This document shows positions 11,906 to 24,515 of a DNA stretch of 64,000 nucleotides, in pieces. The first letter of the stretch is position 1. Every line of letters starts with the position of its first letter. The notes beneath the pieces were generated by a model. That model worked only from the letters and a program-made list of their open reading frames with translations. It did not search any database and was not told the origin of the DNA. Source of the DNA: Zygnema circumcarinatum (taxonomy: Eukaryota; Streptophyta; Zygnematophyceae; Zygnematales; Zygnemataceae); assembly GCA_037447605.1 (NCBI GenBank), contig CM074814.1, positions 1,977,345 to 2,041,344 on the forward strand. Direction: 5' to 3'. Made by a program: the position numbers and the translations under genes.

Positions 11906-12200
11906 AGATTGCCAAGCCCTACCACTACTGCGGTTCGAACTGCATCATAGAACGGCGCCGCCCACCAATCGGCCGCACGTCCATTTGTGCACGACCAAGG
12001 CCATCCGAACATCCCATGTACGGTCCATCCAAGATCCGTACAGTACGCACTTACAGTCAGCAGTCCTCATATTTTCCACCTTGTAAAGTGCGTCCCCAAG
12101 AAATTCGCCCCGATTTTGCCGAAACCACCCTTTTGTACGTTAACTCTGTGTTAGCCGTACTACCCGTACTACCCTTACCCCTAAAACCAGGCCTCTTCAA

Positions 12201-13146
12201 GGGTAGTGATATTTCCACCCCTTTTTTGGATCCAAACACCCCTTCCCGGCCGGGCAGATTTCAAAAGGGATTAAAAAAGGAAAATGCTTTTTTCACACCT
12301 TTTTGGAATCGATACCCACCTTCTTCCGTCGGCTGATTTTATTTTTGCTAACCAAGGAAAATGATACCCCGTCACCGCATTTTGAATACTGTATCCCGCC
12401 TCCCTGAATTTTTTTTTTGAGGGAAAGAAATATCTGCCTGCCCGAATCCGCTCGGAGCGGAAGATCCGTCCGCCACGAGATCGTTCGCGGGTGTCCGTCC
12501 TGCACACGTGTGTGTCAATCGCAGCTGTCGATTCCCTCGCAGATCACACCACTGCAGATCACCGTTCGATCTGCAGCCGGGCTCGATCTTAGCGAATGGA
12601 AAGCGCCCACGAGTCCCGTCAAAGCCAAATCGCACGTGCGAGTGCGCGCGTCCTTCGGCCCGAGATCTCGTCATTGTAACCTCCCAGCCAATAAACATCT
12701 GCCACGTGTTACATTTTTGACGTGGAAAATTTTGATTGGTCTAAGATCTCAATGTACGAAATTTTGGGTTCCTCAAGTTGCGACCGTACGACATTTGTAC
12801 GGACAAACTTTTTAGAGGACTTTGGCGGGATACGTGGGCACATGCCATGCGCTGTGACCGAGCCCGGCTGCAGAGCAAATAGTGATCTGCCGTGTTGCGA
12901 TCTGCGAGGGAATCGACGGCTGCGATTGACCGCACGCGTGAAAAAAAAATTAGGTAGGCGGGATATTCAAATGGGGTGACGGGTTATCATTTTCCTTGTT
13001 GCGCAGAAATAAAATCTGCCGATGGAGGGTGGTATCGATTCCAAAAAGGTGTGAAAAAAGCATTTTCCGTTTTTAATCCTTTTTGAAATCTGCCCGGCCG
13101 GGAAGGGGTGTTTGGATCCAAAAAAGGGGTGGAAATATCACTTCCC
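12201..13146. mobile_element. Foldback-type inverted-repeat element
   Basis: A 946-bp element with long imperfect inverted arms: left 12201-12590, right 12857-13146. From outside in, both arms read GTGATATTTCCACCCC, a BamHI-like GGATCC, CCCGGCCGGG, AATCGATACC, CCTTG...AAAATGATA, a T-run, CAATCGCAG, GATTCCCTCGCAGATC and CTGCAGCCGGGCTCG. The left arm has an extra block of about 85 bp (12420-12502). The 266-bp centre has no convincing open frame. This fits a non-autonomous foldback or MULE-type DNA element; no flanking duplication could be recognised with certainty. Confidence 0.8.
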
Positions 13147-13561
13147 TTTTTTCCCAGTTCAAAAAGAAAAGTGGGCCATCCGACGTGGCCCGGTTTTCGA
13201 TTCCGATTGGCGAGGCCCCCGCCGGGAAAACGACCAAAGCTCTCAACATCTGACGGCTCACTTGAGGCGATTTTACGTGCGAAGCCATCGACCGTCCGAT
13301 TAAAAGTAGCTTTAAAAACTTTTTTTACAAAAGTTAACTCTTTGAGTAGTTTATATCACTTCTATAGCTGTCTTGTTCAGCCTAAAACTCCTAAGGGAGT
13401 GAGACCATTTTTCATTTCATTTCTAATTTTAGTTCCTATTTCAGTTTTTCTTTGTGACTACACCTAGAATTTCAGAGGTTATGATTTGGAATAGAGTTTT
13501 TGTGAGGAAATTTCAAGACTATGATAGATTCTAAAGTGATACTTGGAGTAATTAATGATGG

Positions 13562-13835
13562 ATGGAAAAGGAAATAGAGAGCTTAGGATTGGATCTACAA
13601 AGTTTCAGTGCAATTGGGTTTTTGAATAAGCAACTATATGTTGTGATTGCCAAATGCACAGTTGTTCTAATTGATTGGTAAAATTTACCAATCTATAAGA
13701 GTCGAAGAGGTTGCACCAGTTTCTAAAGCCGTGTTGTTATACCAACAAGTAAAGTTCATATACATCATTGCTATCGTGGTTGCAAATGCAATTCATTTCC
13801 TTTTTGTTTTTAACCAAAAAAATGCTTTTTTGGGG
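13562..13835 (+). pseudogene. Decayed Ty1/copia reverse transcriptase fragment
   Basis: Three copia-RT motifs occur in the right order and nearly the right spacing but in different frames: MEKEIESL (13562), CNWVFE (13609) and VEEVAPVSKA (13701) leading, after 39 codons in one frame, to QKNAFL (about 13815). In intact copia elements these correspond to the pre-RT EI.SL, CKWVFK, EVFAPV.K and DVKNAFL blocks. Frameshifts and stops separate them, so this is a dead remnant. It lies in an AT-rich island (about 13300-13950) unlike its GC-richer surroundings. No LTRs, integrase or later RT motifs were found. Confidence 0.5.
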
Positions 13836-13969
13836 CTTGTGTGGTATTTAAGTTGAAATCACGTAAACTAATCTCAAAATCTTACATAAATAAGCTATTT
13901 ACGATATTTAGGGGATCTCCCCTATTTGAAGAGGCCTGCCTAAAACCCTACAACCCTAGAAACCCTAAA

Positions 13970-14165
13970 AACCGTACTAGCGGTACTAGCCGTACTTGCT
14001 GTACTAGCCGTTACGGCCTTCAGCAAAACTCACCGAATCTTCCCGCACGGGCCGACGTAAGAGGCGCTCGCTCGTCTTTCCTCTTCCTTGGCTCCGAGAC
14101 GACACGATACGATACGATACTGAACGAAACGGTACGATACGGTACGATATGGTACGGTATGATAC
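13970..14165. repeat. GTACTAGC- and GATACG-type short tandem repeats
   Basis: Near 13972-14015 a degenerate repeat of GTACTAGCC/GTACTTGC; at 14100-14165 a degenerate GATACGATAC / GGTACGATAC repeat. Both are simple sequence in non-coding DNA and add many GTAC cores outside promoters. Confidence 0.65.
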
Positions 14166-14383
14166 GTACGGGCCAACATGAACTCTAACATGAACTCTAA
14201 CAATACCGCCCGTCTATTGGTAACACGAACCTTCTATTTGCAAAAATCAATATTTTCGCCTCATATTTGCCAAAACCATGGCGAAAATATGAGGACTGTT
14301 GACTGTACAGTACCTGCCTAATCCTCGACCCGTACAACCGAACAGGTTGAGAAATTTGGAAACGAGAGGTCCTTTACGGCCAG

Positions 14384-14457
14384 TTCTTCGTGGTTCCCCA
14401 TGCTGATTGTGTCCATGTACATTTGATGGCCTCGCCATCGTGAGATCCATGCCACTT
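14384..14457 (+). repeat. Dispersed repeat copy (single arm)
   Basis: About 74 bases closely match 53078-53150, including the flank CCATGCTG and the core ACATTTGATGGCCTCGCCAT. At 53.1 kb the core is part of a hairpin pair; here only one arm is present. Confidence 0.7.
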
Positions 14458-15017
14458 CCCCCCACATTCCTTACGAGGAGAGCAGAGCATGGCGTTGACC
14501 TCCTCCAACGTCGTCCAACCTTTGCTCATGTGCACATGCGGCCATGAACCATGCACAACATTCGACATTGATGAACCTCACTCTATCCAAATTGAGGTCT
14601 CGCCTTCGTGCCCGAACAAGGAAAAGGGGGTACCCGGTTTTACGAGATCTGAAGGCCCAAACAGCCCCCGCCACGTGCCCCCCGCGGTCCTCACCCCACC
14701 GTCCCCTCCCCGCTGTCGGACACTCGTTTCGTCGGCGAGGCGCCACGTGCGCGCCACGTGACGCCCTCTCGTTTGGGGTGCTATCAGCGCCCCAAATATT
14801 CCCTCCCTTCCCACGCGCGATCCAGCCAACCAGCCGGCCGCTTCGCACGTGCAGCCGGTCGAGGGACCTGCCCTGTAACTCGGAAGCTAGCTTTCGGTTC
14901 GGAGTCTGGAAAACTAACTAAATAAATAACTAACTTACTAGCCAACTAACCGGCTGGCAGTTTCCGACTCGCTTGGAGTCAGAGCGTTTGGATTGTGGCT
15001 GGAGGAACCTCCCGCCG
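14458..15017. other. Gene-free stretch before the S6K promoter
   Basis: No gene recognised. It contains several CACGTG/CCACGTGCG G-box-like sites (around 14670 and 14740-14760) and TAACTAAC-type simple sequence at 14910-14955. Confidence 0.5.
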
Positions 15018-15023
15018 CCTGCC

Positions 15024-15088
15024 GTACAAATAGCCGTACATTTCGTACAGACTAACTGTACGGCCCCGTCACGCGTTGTACGGTACGG
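15024..15088. promoter_or_regulatory. GTAC cluster, S6K promoter
   Basis: Six GTAC cores (15024, 15036, 15045, 15058, 15078, 15083), mostly as CCGTAC or GTACGG, lie about 1.2 kb upstream of the S6K start codon and before its long pyrimidine-rich leader. The GTAC core fits SBP-box factor binding; function is inferred only. Confidence 0.4.
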
Positions 15089-15479
15089 CGGCGGAAGGGG
15101 AGACTGGAATAGGCGGCGGGAGGAAGGCAGGGCAAAGGGAATATGCGGCGCCCGCCAAGGCCCTTCTCTTTCCCTCCCGCCCTCCCTCCTTCCTACACTG
15201 TACTGCAGCCCAAGCCGGCGCGGCTTTGCCTGCCTGCAGGTACGCCTCAAGGGGCAGGGGCTTGTTAGGGTTTGTGGGGGGAAGGGGCTCTGCAATGCAC
15301 TTGCGCTGTCATTGCAGTGGCGACAGAGACCGGGGCAGTTGCATACCTGTCTGTGGTATCGCGTCATTGAGGATTAAGTCGCTTTATCTGGTAGTGCAGC
15401 GACCGTTCATCACTCTGATTGAATGCAGCTTGTATCCGGATAACGTGAAGCAGTGTCTTGTCCAAGGACGTGTGACACA

Positions 15480-15725
15480 TCCTCTTCACGCTCCTCTCCC
15501 TCTTCTCCCTCCCCCCTCCCCCCTCCCTCCTCCCCCTTCCTCCTTCCCCCCTTCCCCCTCCCCACGCGCCCCTCCCCCTCCCCCGTCCCTCCTCCCCTTT
15601 CCCCTCTCCCTCTCACCTCTCTCCTCTCCCTCCTCTCTCCTCTCCCTATTCTCCCTCCCCCCTCCCCCCTCCCTTCCCGCCTCTCCTTCCTCCCTCCTCG
15701 TCCTCCTCTCCCTTCTCTCCCTCCT
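15480..15725. repeat. Long homopyrimidine tract
   Basis: About 245 bases of almost uninterrupted C/T on the plus strand (CCTCCC, CTCTCC units), upstream of the S6K coding start. It could adopt triplex DNA. Long frames crossing it encode only Pro/Ser/Leu-rich (or Arg/Glu/Gly-rich antisense) low-complexity sequence and are not genes. Confidence 0.85.
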
Positions 15726-16269
15726 GAAGGTCAATATTTGTGATTCCTCGTCTTGGTTTGGTGCACGGCTCATTTTGACTCTTTCGACGAATATGTTGCC
15801 TGATGATGGAATGACTGCAGAGGACGCTGAAGACTGTCCCCGTAGATGCCTCAGCCAGTTAGTTTTATCTCATGGGTCTTTCGTTTCAGCAATATGCCCA
15901 AATGAGCGCACTAGAGAATGCAGTCCCTTGTTAAACTAAGCCTGATTAGCCCTTGCACTGAGCCGTGGATTCGCGTCTTTTTGTTGTGTGTTTCAGAGGC
16001 CCGCAAGCAGTATCCGTATGTGTCAGCCGGTCCGTAACTTCCCATTGCGGTGTTGCAAGTCCTCCGGTTTGAGGGTCTCCAACACGGCCCGTCGGTGGTT
16101 CGTCCACCGCGGGCTCTGAGCGGCCCTGCAGGTGCCACCTGGCAGCTTGTAGGCGTTCGCGCTGCTCCAGCCCTCTCCTTTGCTTTCTCTCCAGTCTGCA
16201 GCAACTCCCACTTTGTCGACTTAGGGCAGAATTCCATCCGAAGGTGAACTGTGTAGGTTTAAAAGTCAG

Positions 16270-19125
<2,856 letters not shown>

Positions 19126-20223
19126 TTCAGTGTTACAGGCCTAGACAATTTTGAATACGATTCTTTTTGTTCGCAGATTTTTTTGTTTTTTTTTTTTGGG
19201 AAGCAGGGGCACGATCTGGGTTGGAGTCGAGGGGTTTGTTTTGGTGGCAGATTGGGAAGAGGTTTGACTTGTTTGGGTGCGCACACGTTGAGGGGAGGAG
19301 GGGAGAGAGGGGGTGAGGGAGAAGGATTTTTTTTGTCAGATTAGAGAGCTATTTTGTATTGTTATTCGATGGATAGACGTAGGGAACAGCCGGGGGGGGG
19401 GGGGCTGAGTCGAGGCAGCATGTAGAGGCAAGTGTTTATGGGTCAGACCTAAGGAGGAGGGGAGAGGGGTGCCTCCAAGAGGAATTGTATGGGAGCTGAG
19501 AGAGCGGTCGCTGGCTGCTCTGTGGAGAGTTCAGCGACAATATTAGAAACTACTCATAGGGTTAGGCACTTGAAGGCCATTTTAGGGCATGACACGGTGG
19601 GCAAGTGTGGAGTATTCCAGGACGCCGTGAAGTAATAATGAATTCTTCCTAGTAGGGGGCTTGAGGGAGAGAGGACATCACTGTCAGTGGATATGAAAGA
19701 TGGCATTTTTTCTTAGAAGGAAAAAAAAAAACAAAAATCTTAGTATTGATTATGAACTTGTGAAATGTATCATGAGTCTATGTCTATCTCCCAGCATTGA
19801 AAATTATCTCTGTACTGGTGGGACTTCTACTCTTAGGTTCAGTTTTCTTGGTAGATTTATCGCTATTGCTCGCGCTGGCTGGGGTTGCTGCAGAAGTGTC
19901 CAGCGTCAATCCGTGGAGAACACTGAAGCATTCTTGGTGTGTGAGGGAGGCTGTCTGTAACTGCGATCGTATGAGCATGGGTATGGGCCCTCATGTCATG
20001 GACATGGAACACTGCATACTTTCAGACAGAGGAAGAGCACATACCCTGCCATCATTCATCCATTCACATATGCATGCATGCATGTATGCATGGTGCCATG
20101 TCATGCCATCCCATGTGACAGCCCTTCACCCCCATCTCCTGGCCGCCCTTCGTAGCCAGGGGGGGCATCCTCAGGCGGGGGAAGGCCCTTCCAGAAGGGA
20201 GACCAAGCATCTGCCAATGAAAG
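19126..20223. other. S6K 3' region and SufB upstream region
   Basis: Non-coding. Contains the S6K 3' untranslated region, a G-run near 19392, and CATG/GCATGCAT simple sequence at about 20066-20110. No additional gene recognised. Confidence 0.55.
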
Positions 20224-20257
20224 CTCGCCACGTGTTCGAGTCTGTCTACGTGGCGAG
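20224..20257. promoter_or_regulatory. Inverted G-box pair upstream of SufB
   Basis: Perfect 10-bp arms CTCGCCACGT (20224-20233) and ACGTGGCGAG (20248-20257) flank a 14-base loop, about 115 bp before the SufB start codon. Each arm carries an ACGT core, and the left one reads into a complete CACGTG. A bZIP/bHLH target is plausible, not shown. Confidence 0.45.
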
Positions 20258-20370
20258 TTCCCATCGCAAACGGAGAGGCCGGTCTTACCGCAATCCGCAT
20301 CACCTCGGCTTCTCTGTTCTCCCTCTGCCCCGTCCACCCTCTGTGGCGCTTCTCTCTGACTGAGGCATCC

Positions 20371-23273
20371 ATGGAGACGGCGATGCTTGCCCACCCGGCG
20401 CTCCGCACTGTGCGCTGCGGAGCTGTCCCCGTGGAGTCTTCTCCTGCCCTTCATGGCCGCGGCGATGGAAAGGTCTCAGTTGGTGGTTTTGGTAAGGCGG
20501 TTGCAGGACAGGGCTTGAAGATTAGGGCAGGTGCTGCTTTGCGCCGCTCCTTGGAGAAGGCTGGGAAGCGGGGGCGGAGAGGAGGGGTGCGGTGTGACAT
20601 GTCTCCGGAGAGCGCTGTTGAGGCTCCTCCAGAGGTGGAGAAGGCAGGAAGGGCAACAGGAAAGAGTTCAAGTGATGACACCATTCAGCAGTTCTTGAAG
20701 CGGGACTACAAGTGGGGTTTCACAACAGATATTAAGTCTCTTTCTATTCCTAGAGGTTTGTCTGAGGAGACAGTAAGAATTATTTCTGCAAAGAAAGACG
20801 AGCCCGAATGGATGCTGGAGTTTCGGCTTAACGCATACAAGCAGTGGTTGAAGATGACGGAGCCGAAGTGGTCGGACAATCACTATCCCGCTATTGACTA
20901 TCAGGTACGTTCGCAGCCTCCGTCCATGTTCCACCCTTAAGCTAATTTCTCCTTTCTTTTCACCCGGACTCGTTTGCGTCCTTAATTTTCCTCCAATAAA
21001 CAGTCGGCTGGTCCTTATTCGCTCAAATTTGTGTATAGGGTTCCGTTGCAGCGATTTAGGTTATTGACTGTGGAGGAGTCTTGCCGTTTGGCTCTGCTGC
21101 TGGTTTACACTTTCTCAATGTCACGAGATATGACTGTTTGGAATATTGGATTTTACCTTGTCTTTGGAACTGGAAATCGACGCAATTTTGTACATGAAGT
21201 AGCTAAGACCAACTTTGTTTTGTGTAAGTAGATTATTTGAGGATTGGACACGACTTTTTTGTATTGGAATTTTGCTTAAGTTCGGTCATGTGGATACTGA
21301 ACATATTGTCGAAGGACAGCCACTTTCGAGAGATTACATTGAGTGTACCTTTCTTGAAGTGGCTCTCTTCTATCGCTGGTTGATAGTGAGAAATCAAACG
21401 ATCATGAACTTGGAATAGTTGACACTTCAGTCGAGCTCCTGATCACTTGTCTTTCTTTTCAATTCTTTGACGCTTAGGCTGTGTTTGTCTTTGCAGGATG
21501 TTATTTACTACTCTGAGCCAGTGATGAAGGAAAAGAAAGGAAGCCTCGATGAAGTAGACCCGGACCTCTTGGCTACATTTGAAAAACTTGGAATCTCTCT
21601 TCTGGAGCAGAAGCGTCTTTCAAATGTTGCGGTAGATGCTGTATTTGACTCCGTGTCAATTGCAACCACATTTCGCAAGGACTTGGCTAAAGCAGGTGTC
21701 ATTTTTTGCTCTATTTCGGAGGCAGTAAAGGAATATCCCGACCTTGTACGGAAGCATTTGGGAAAGGTGGTGCCTGTGGGAGATAACTATTTTGCAGCTT
21801 TGAACTCGGCTGTTTTTAGCGATGGCTCTTTCTGCTATATTCCGAAGGACACCATTTCACCGATGGAGCTTTCGACTTATTTCCGAATCAATGCCATGGA
21901 GACAGGGCAGTTTGAGCGAACTCTCATTATTGCAGATGATCGCAGTTATGTGAGCTATTTGGAGGTGAGCAGAATCTGTATTCTTCGTCTTAGAGCATGT
22001 TGCAATGCAACTTTCCTGCATTATGGAGTGCATGGAGGCCTACTGTGATGTGACTGTGACATTGAATGATTCTTCAGCGTCTCTAATGGCTGTTTTATTT
22101 GGTATGCAGGGCTGCACTGCACCAGCGTATGACAAAAATCAGCTCCATGCGGCAGTCGTGGAGCTTTACTGTGGAGAGGGGGCAGAGATCAAATACTCCA
22201 CTGTGCAGAATTGGTATGCAGGGGATGAGGAGGGTCGTGGAGGTATCTACAACTTTGTCACCAAAAGGGGGCTCTGCGATGGGAAGAACTCGAAGATATC
22301 ATGGACGCAGGTGGAGACTGGGTCTGCCATCACTTGGAAATACCCCTCTGTTGTGCTCAAGGGCGATAACTCCAAGGGTGAATTCTACTCAGTTGCGCTG
22401 ACCAACCATCGCCAGCAGGCGGATACAGGCACTAAGGTAGGCTCTCCCTCTTTTTCTGTAGGAGACTCTGATATCACATTCACGAATCATGTTAGCTCTG
22501 TTAAAGTTGTGATGTCAATCTGGTCGCATCCTCATCACAAATATGTACGAGCATCGCACCATTGCAGGGGTGTTGAAGGTCTCCCTTCTGAGCGTGTAAT
22601 GAGGTGCTACATGAGGAGATATGGTGATGTCAATGCTTGCTTGTTTGCATGACATTGCTTTCTCTGTTTTATAGATAATACAGATTCAGAACTTTCGCAT
22701 TTCGTTTCAAGCTGACCGAACTAATTACCGTACGAGAGTATATTGTTGAGTCACACTACCAACAGTGTGAATTGAGTGTGGAAGAATGTTCAAAACATAC
22801 TGTCTTCCTACTAGTTGTACTAATGACATATTCTGCATGTTCGTCACGGTACTGTGGTTTTGCAGATGATCCATGTGGGCAAGAACACGAGGAGCAGGAT
22901 AGTGTCCAAGGGAATATCGGCAGGCAAGTCGGTGAACTGCTACCGCGGCCTTGTGCAGGTGCAGCCCTCTGCTCACGGGGCCCGAAATTACTCACAGTGC
23001 GACTCCATGCTCATAGGAGACCAGGCAGGTGCCAACACCTACCCATACATTCAGGTGAAGGATCCGACGGCACGGGTTGAACATGAAGCAAGTACTTCCA
23101 AGATTGGTGAAGATCAGCTCTTCTACTTTCAGCAGAGAGGGATTGATGCGGAGAAGGCAGTGGGGATGATCATCAGCGGATTCTGTCGAGAGGTTTTCAA
23201 CGAGCTGCCGCTGGAATTTGCCTCGGAAGTGAATCAGCTGATGAGCTTGAAGCTGGAGGGAAGTGTTGGTTGA
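20371..23273 (+). CDS. SUFB: Fe-S cluster assembly scaffold SufB, plastid
   Basis: Scaffold subunit of the SufBC2D complex that builds iron-sulphur clusters in plastids. Exons: 20371-20904, 21497-21964, 22110-22436, 22866-23273; 578 residues, phases consistent. The first roughly 75 residues are Arg/Ser/Ala-rich without acidic clusters, as in a chloroplast transit peptide; the conserved part starts near [16 protein letters not shown]. The C-terminal 91 residues align without gaps to bacterial SufB, placing Cys 488 (QCDSMLIGD) at the position of E. coli Cys405, which is needed for cluster assembly. The [16 protein letters not shown] block and C-terminal LKLEGSVG are intact. Start chosen at the Met after a pyrimidine-rich leader; [12 protein letters not shown] is a reasonable transit-peptide beginning. 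Co-directional with its neighbours but with its own upstream region. Confidence 0.96.
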
Positions 23274-23620
23274 GAGGGAGGGCTTTCCTAGGAGCCTATA
23301 GGGCCTGTACTTGAAAATTGTCAATAAACGGGTGGCTGCAGAAGCTGTGTGAGAGGGCTTCTGGCGTGACTGTGTAGTGACAATTAGGGATGCTCTACTG
23401 CAAACTGTTAGAAGTTTAACCTTTTAGCACGGCTTTAGCGTATTTGATTTTGTCACTTACTCGGTTTGAGTGAGTGATGTAGCCTCTGCAAGAGAAAATA
23501 ATCTAATCTGCTTGTAAATTACCAACGTTTTTTTAAAGCTTTCTTGTTAATGGAGATTTGTTTTTTGATTCTTTTCCCACCCCCCTTCGTTGTCTCGTCA
23601 TTCCCCCTTCTCTTCCTCTT
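23274..23620. other. SufB 3' region
   Basis: Likely 3' untranslated region and terminator (an AATAAAC-type sequence follows the stop by about 50 bases); nothing else seen. Confidence 0.5.
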
Positions 23621-23692
23621 CTCTCTCCCAATCTCCTCTCTCCCAATCTCCTCTCTCCCAATCTCCTCTCTCCCAATCTCCTCTCTCTCTCC
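23621..23692. repeat. 15-bp minisatellite (CTCTCTCCCAATCTC)
   Basis: Four to five nearly identical copies of a pyrimidine-rich 15-base unit in tandem, merging into CT-rich sequence. Confidence 0.85.
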
Positions 23693-23873
23693 CCCCTCAG
23701 CTACCAAAACAGCAACACAGCGTAACATCTGGCTCATATCCTATCTTATCTACGCTCATGCCGTTATCTCAGTAGAATTTACTGGCTTATTTCACCACGC
23801 CCCAGTACCACCAGCCATGGGTGCATCCATGCATGCACGTTCCCCCCCCCCCATTAGAAGGGGTCACTAATCA

Positions 23874-24121
23874 CTATGCCCCCATGCCCTCAACCCTGAT
23901 CACCATGCCCCCAACTCTAATCACCGTGCCCCCAACTCTAATCACCATGCCCCCAACTCTAATCACCATGCCCCCAACTCTAATCACCATGCCCCCAACT
24001 CTAATCACCATGCCCCCAACCCTAATCACCATGTCCCCGTGCCCCCATGTCCCCATGCCCCCAACCCTAATCACCATGTCCCCGTGCCCCCATGTCCCCA
24101 TGCCCCCATGCCCCCATGCCC
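23874..24121. repeat. 21-bp minisatellite (CCCCCAACTCTAATCACCATG)
   Basis: About eight tandem units of a 21-base repeat, with a few shortened CCCCATG-only units at the right end. Both strands stay open for 70-100 codons because the unit is a multiple of three; the low-complexity translations (Pro-Thr-Leu-Ile-Thr-Met or Gly-Gly-Met-Val-Ile-Arg) are not credible proteins. It lies between SufB and the DHQ synthase promoter. Confidence 0.9.
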
Positions 24122-24231
24122 GATGTCACTTTTAGCATCAGCCCCCTATTTTCGCACGTGTGAACGCCTCTCTGCCGCCGTCCATAAACGACGCCCTCCC
24201 TCCACTCGCCGACGGCTTCGTCCGTATGTTC

Positions 24232-24246
24232 GTACGTCCGTACGTC
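24232..24246. promoter_or_regulatory. Paired GTACGT sites, DHQ synthase promoter
   Basis: CGTACGTCCGTACGTC contains two GTAC cores (24232 and 24240), about 280 bp upstream of the start codon and just before a CT-rich leader (24365-24485). Confidence 0.35.
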
Positions 24247-24364
24247 ACTTTCGCAATTCGCATCTGTAAATATTTCAGCGCGCGCGGGCCGACTGCGACC
24301 GTGAAAGCGAAAAAATTAAATTTTGGGGCGGCCGCTCACTTATGGGCGCTCCACCGCAGTCTCC

Positions 24365-24485
24365 CATTCGCCGCTCCGCTCCCTCCCTCGACCCCTCCCT
24401 CTCCCTCTCTCTCTCTCTCTCGCACTCTCTCTCTCGCCACTCGTCTCTCGCCTCCCTCTCTCCGCCTGCCTCCCTCCCTCCCTCC
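24365..24485. repeat. Pyrimidine-rich leader tract, DHQ synthase
   Basis: CT dinucleotide runs and CCCTCC units on the coding strand, ending about 30 bases before the chosen start codon; resembles the plant Y-patch type of core-promoter/leader sequence. Confidence 0.6.
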
Positions 24486-24515
24486 CAGCAGTGGTCTGCC
24501 TCTCCCTCGCGCCAC

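Noticed and set aside
15076-15939. 287-codon frame across the homopyrimidine tract
   Set aside because: Low-complexity Pro/Ser/Leu translation, no conserved block, and antisense frames equally open; more likely S6K leader.
23874-24121. CRISPR-like repeat array
   Set aside because: Units are contiguous 21-bp tandem repeats with no unique spacers, in a eukaryotic nuclear genome.
24342-24515. Upstream Met as DHQ synthase start
   Set aside because: The extra residues are encoded by CT repeats, giving Ser/Leu runs; the Met at 24516 starts a normal transit peptide.
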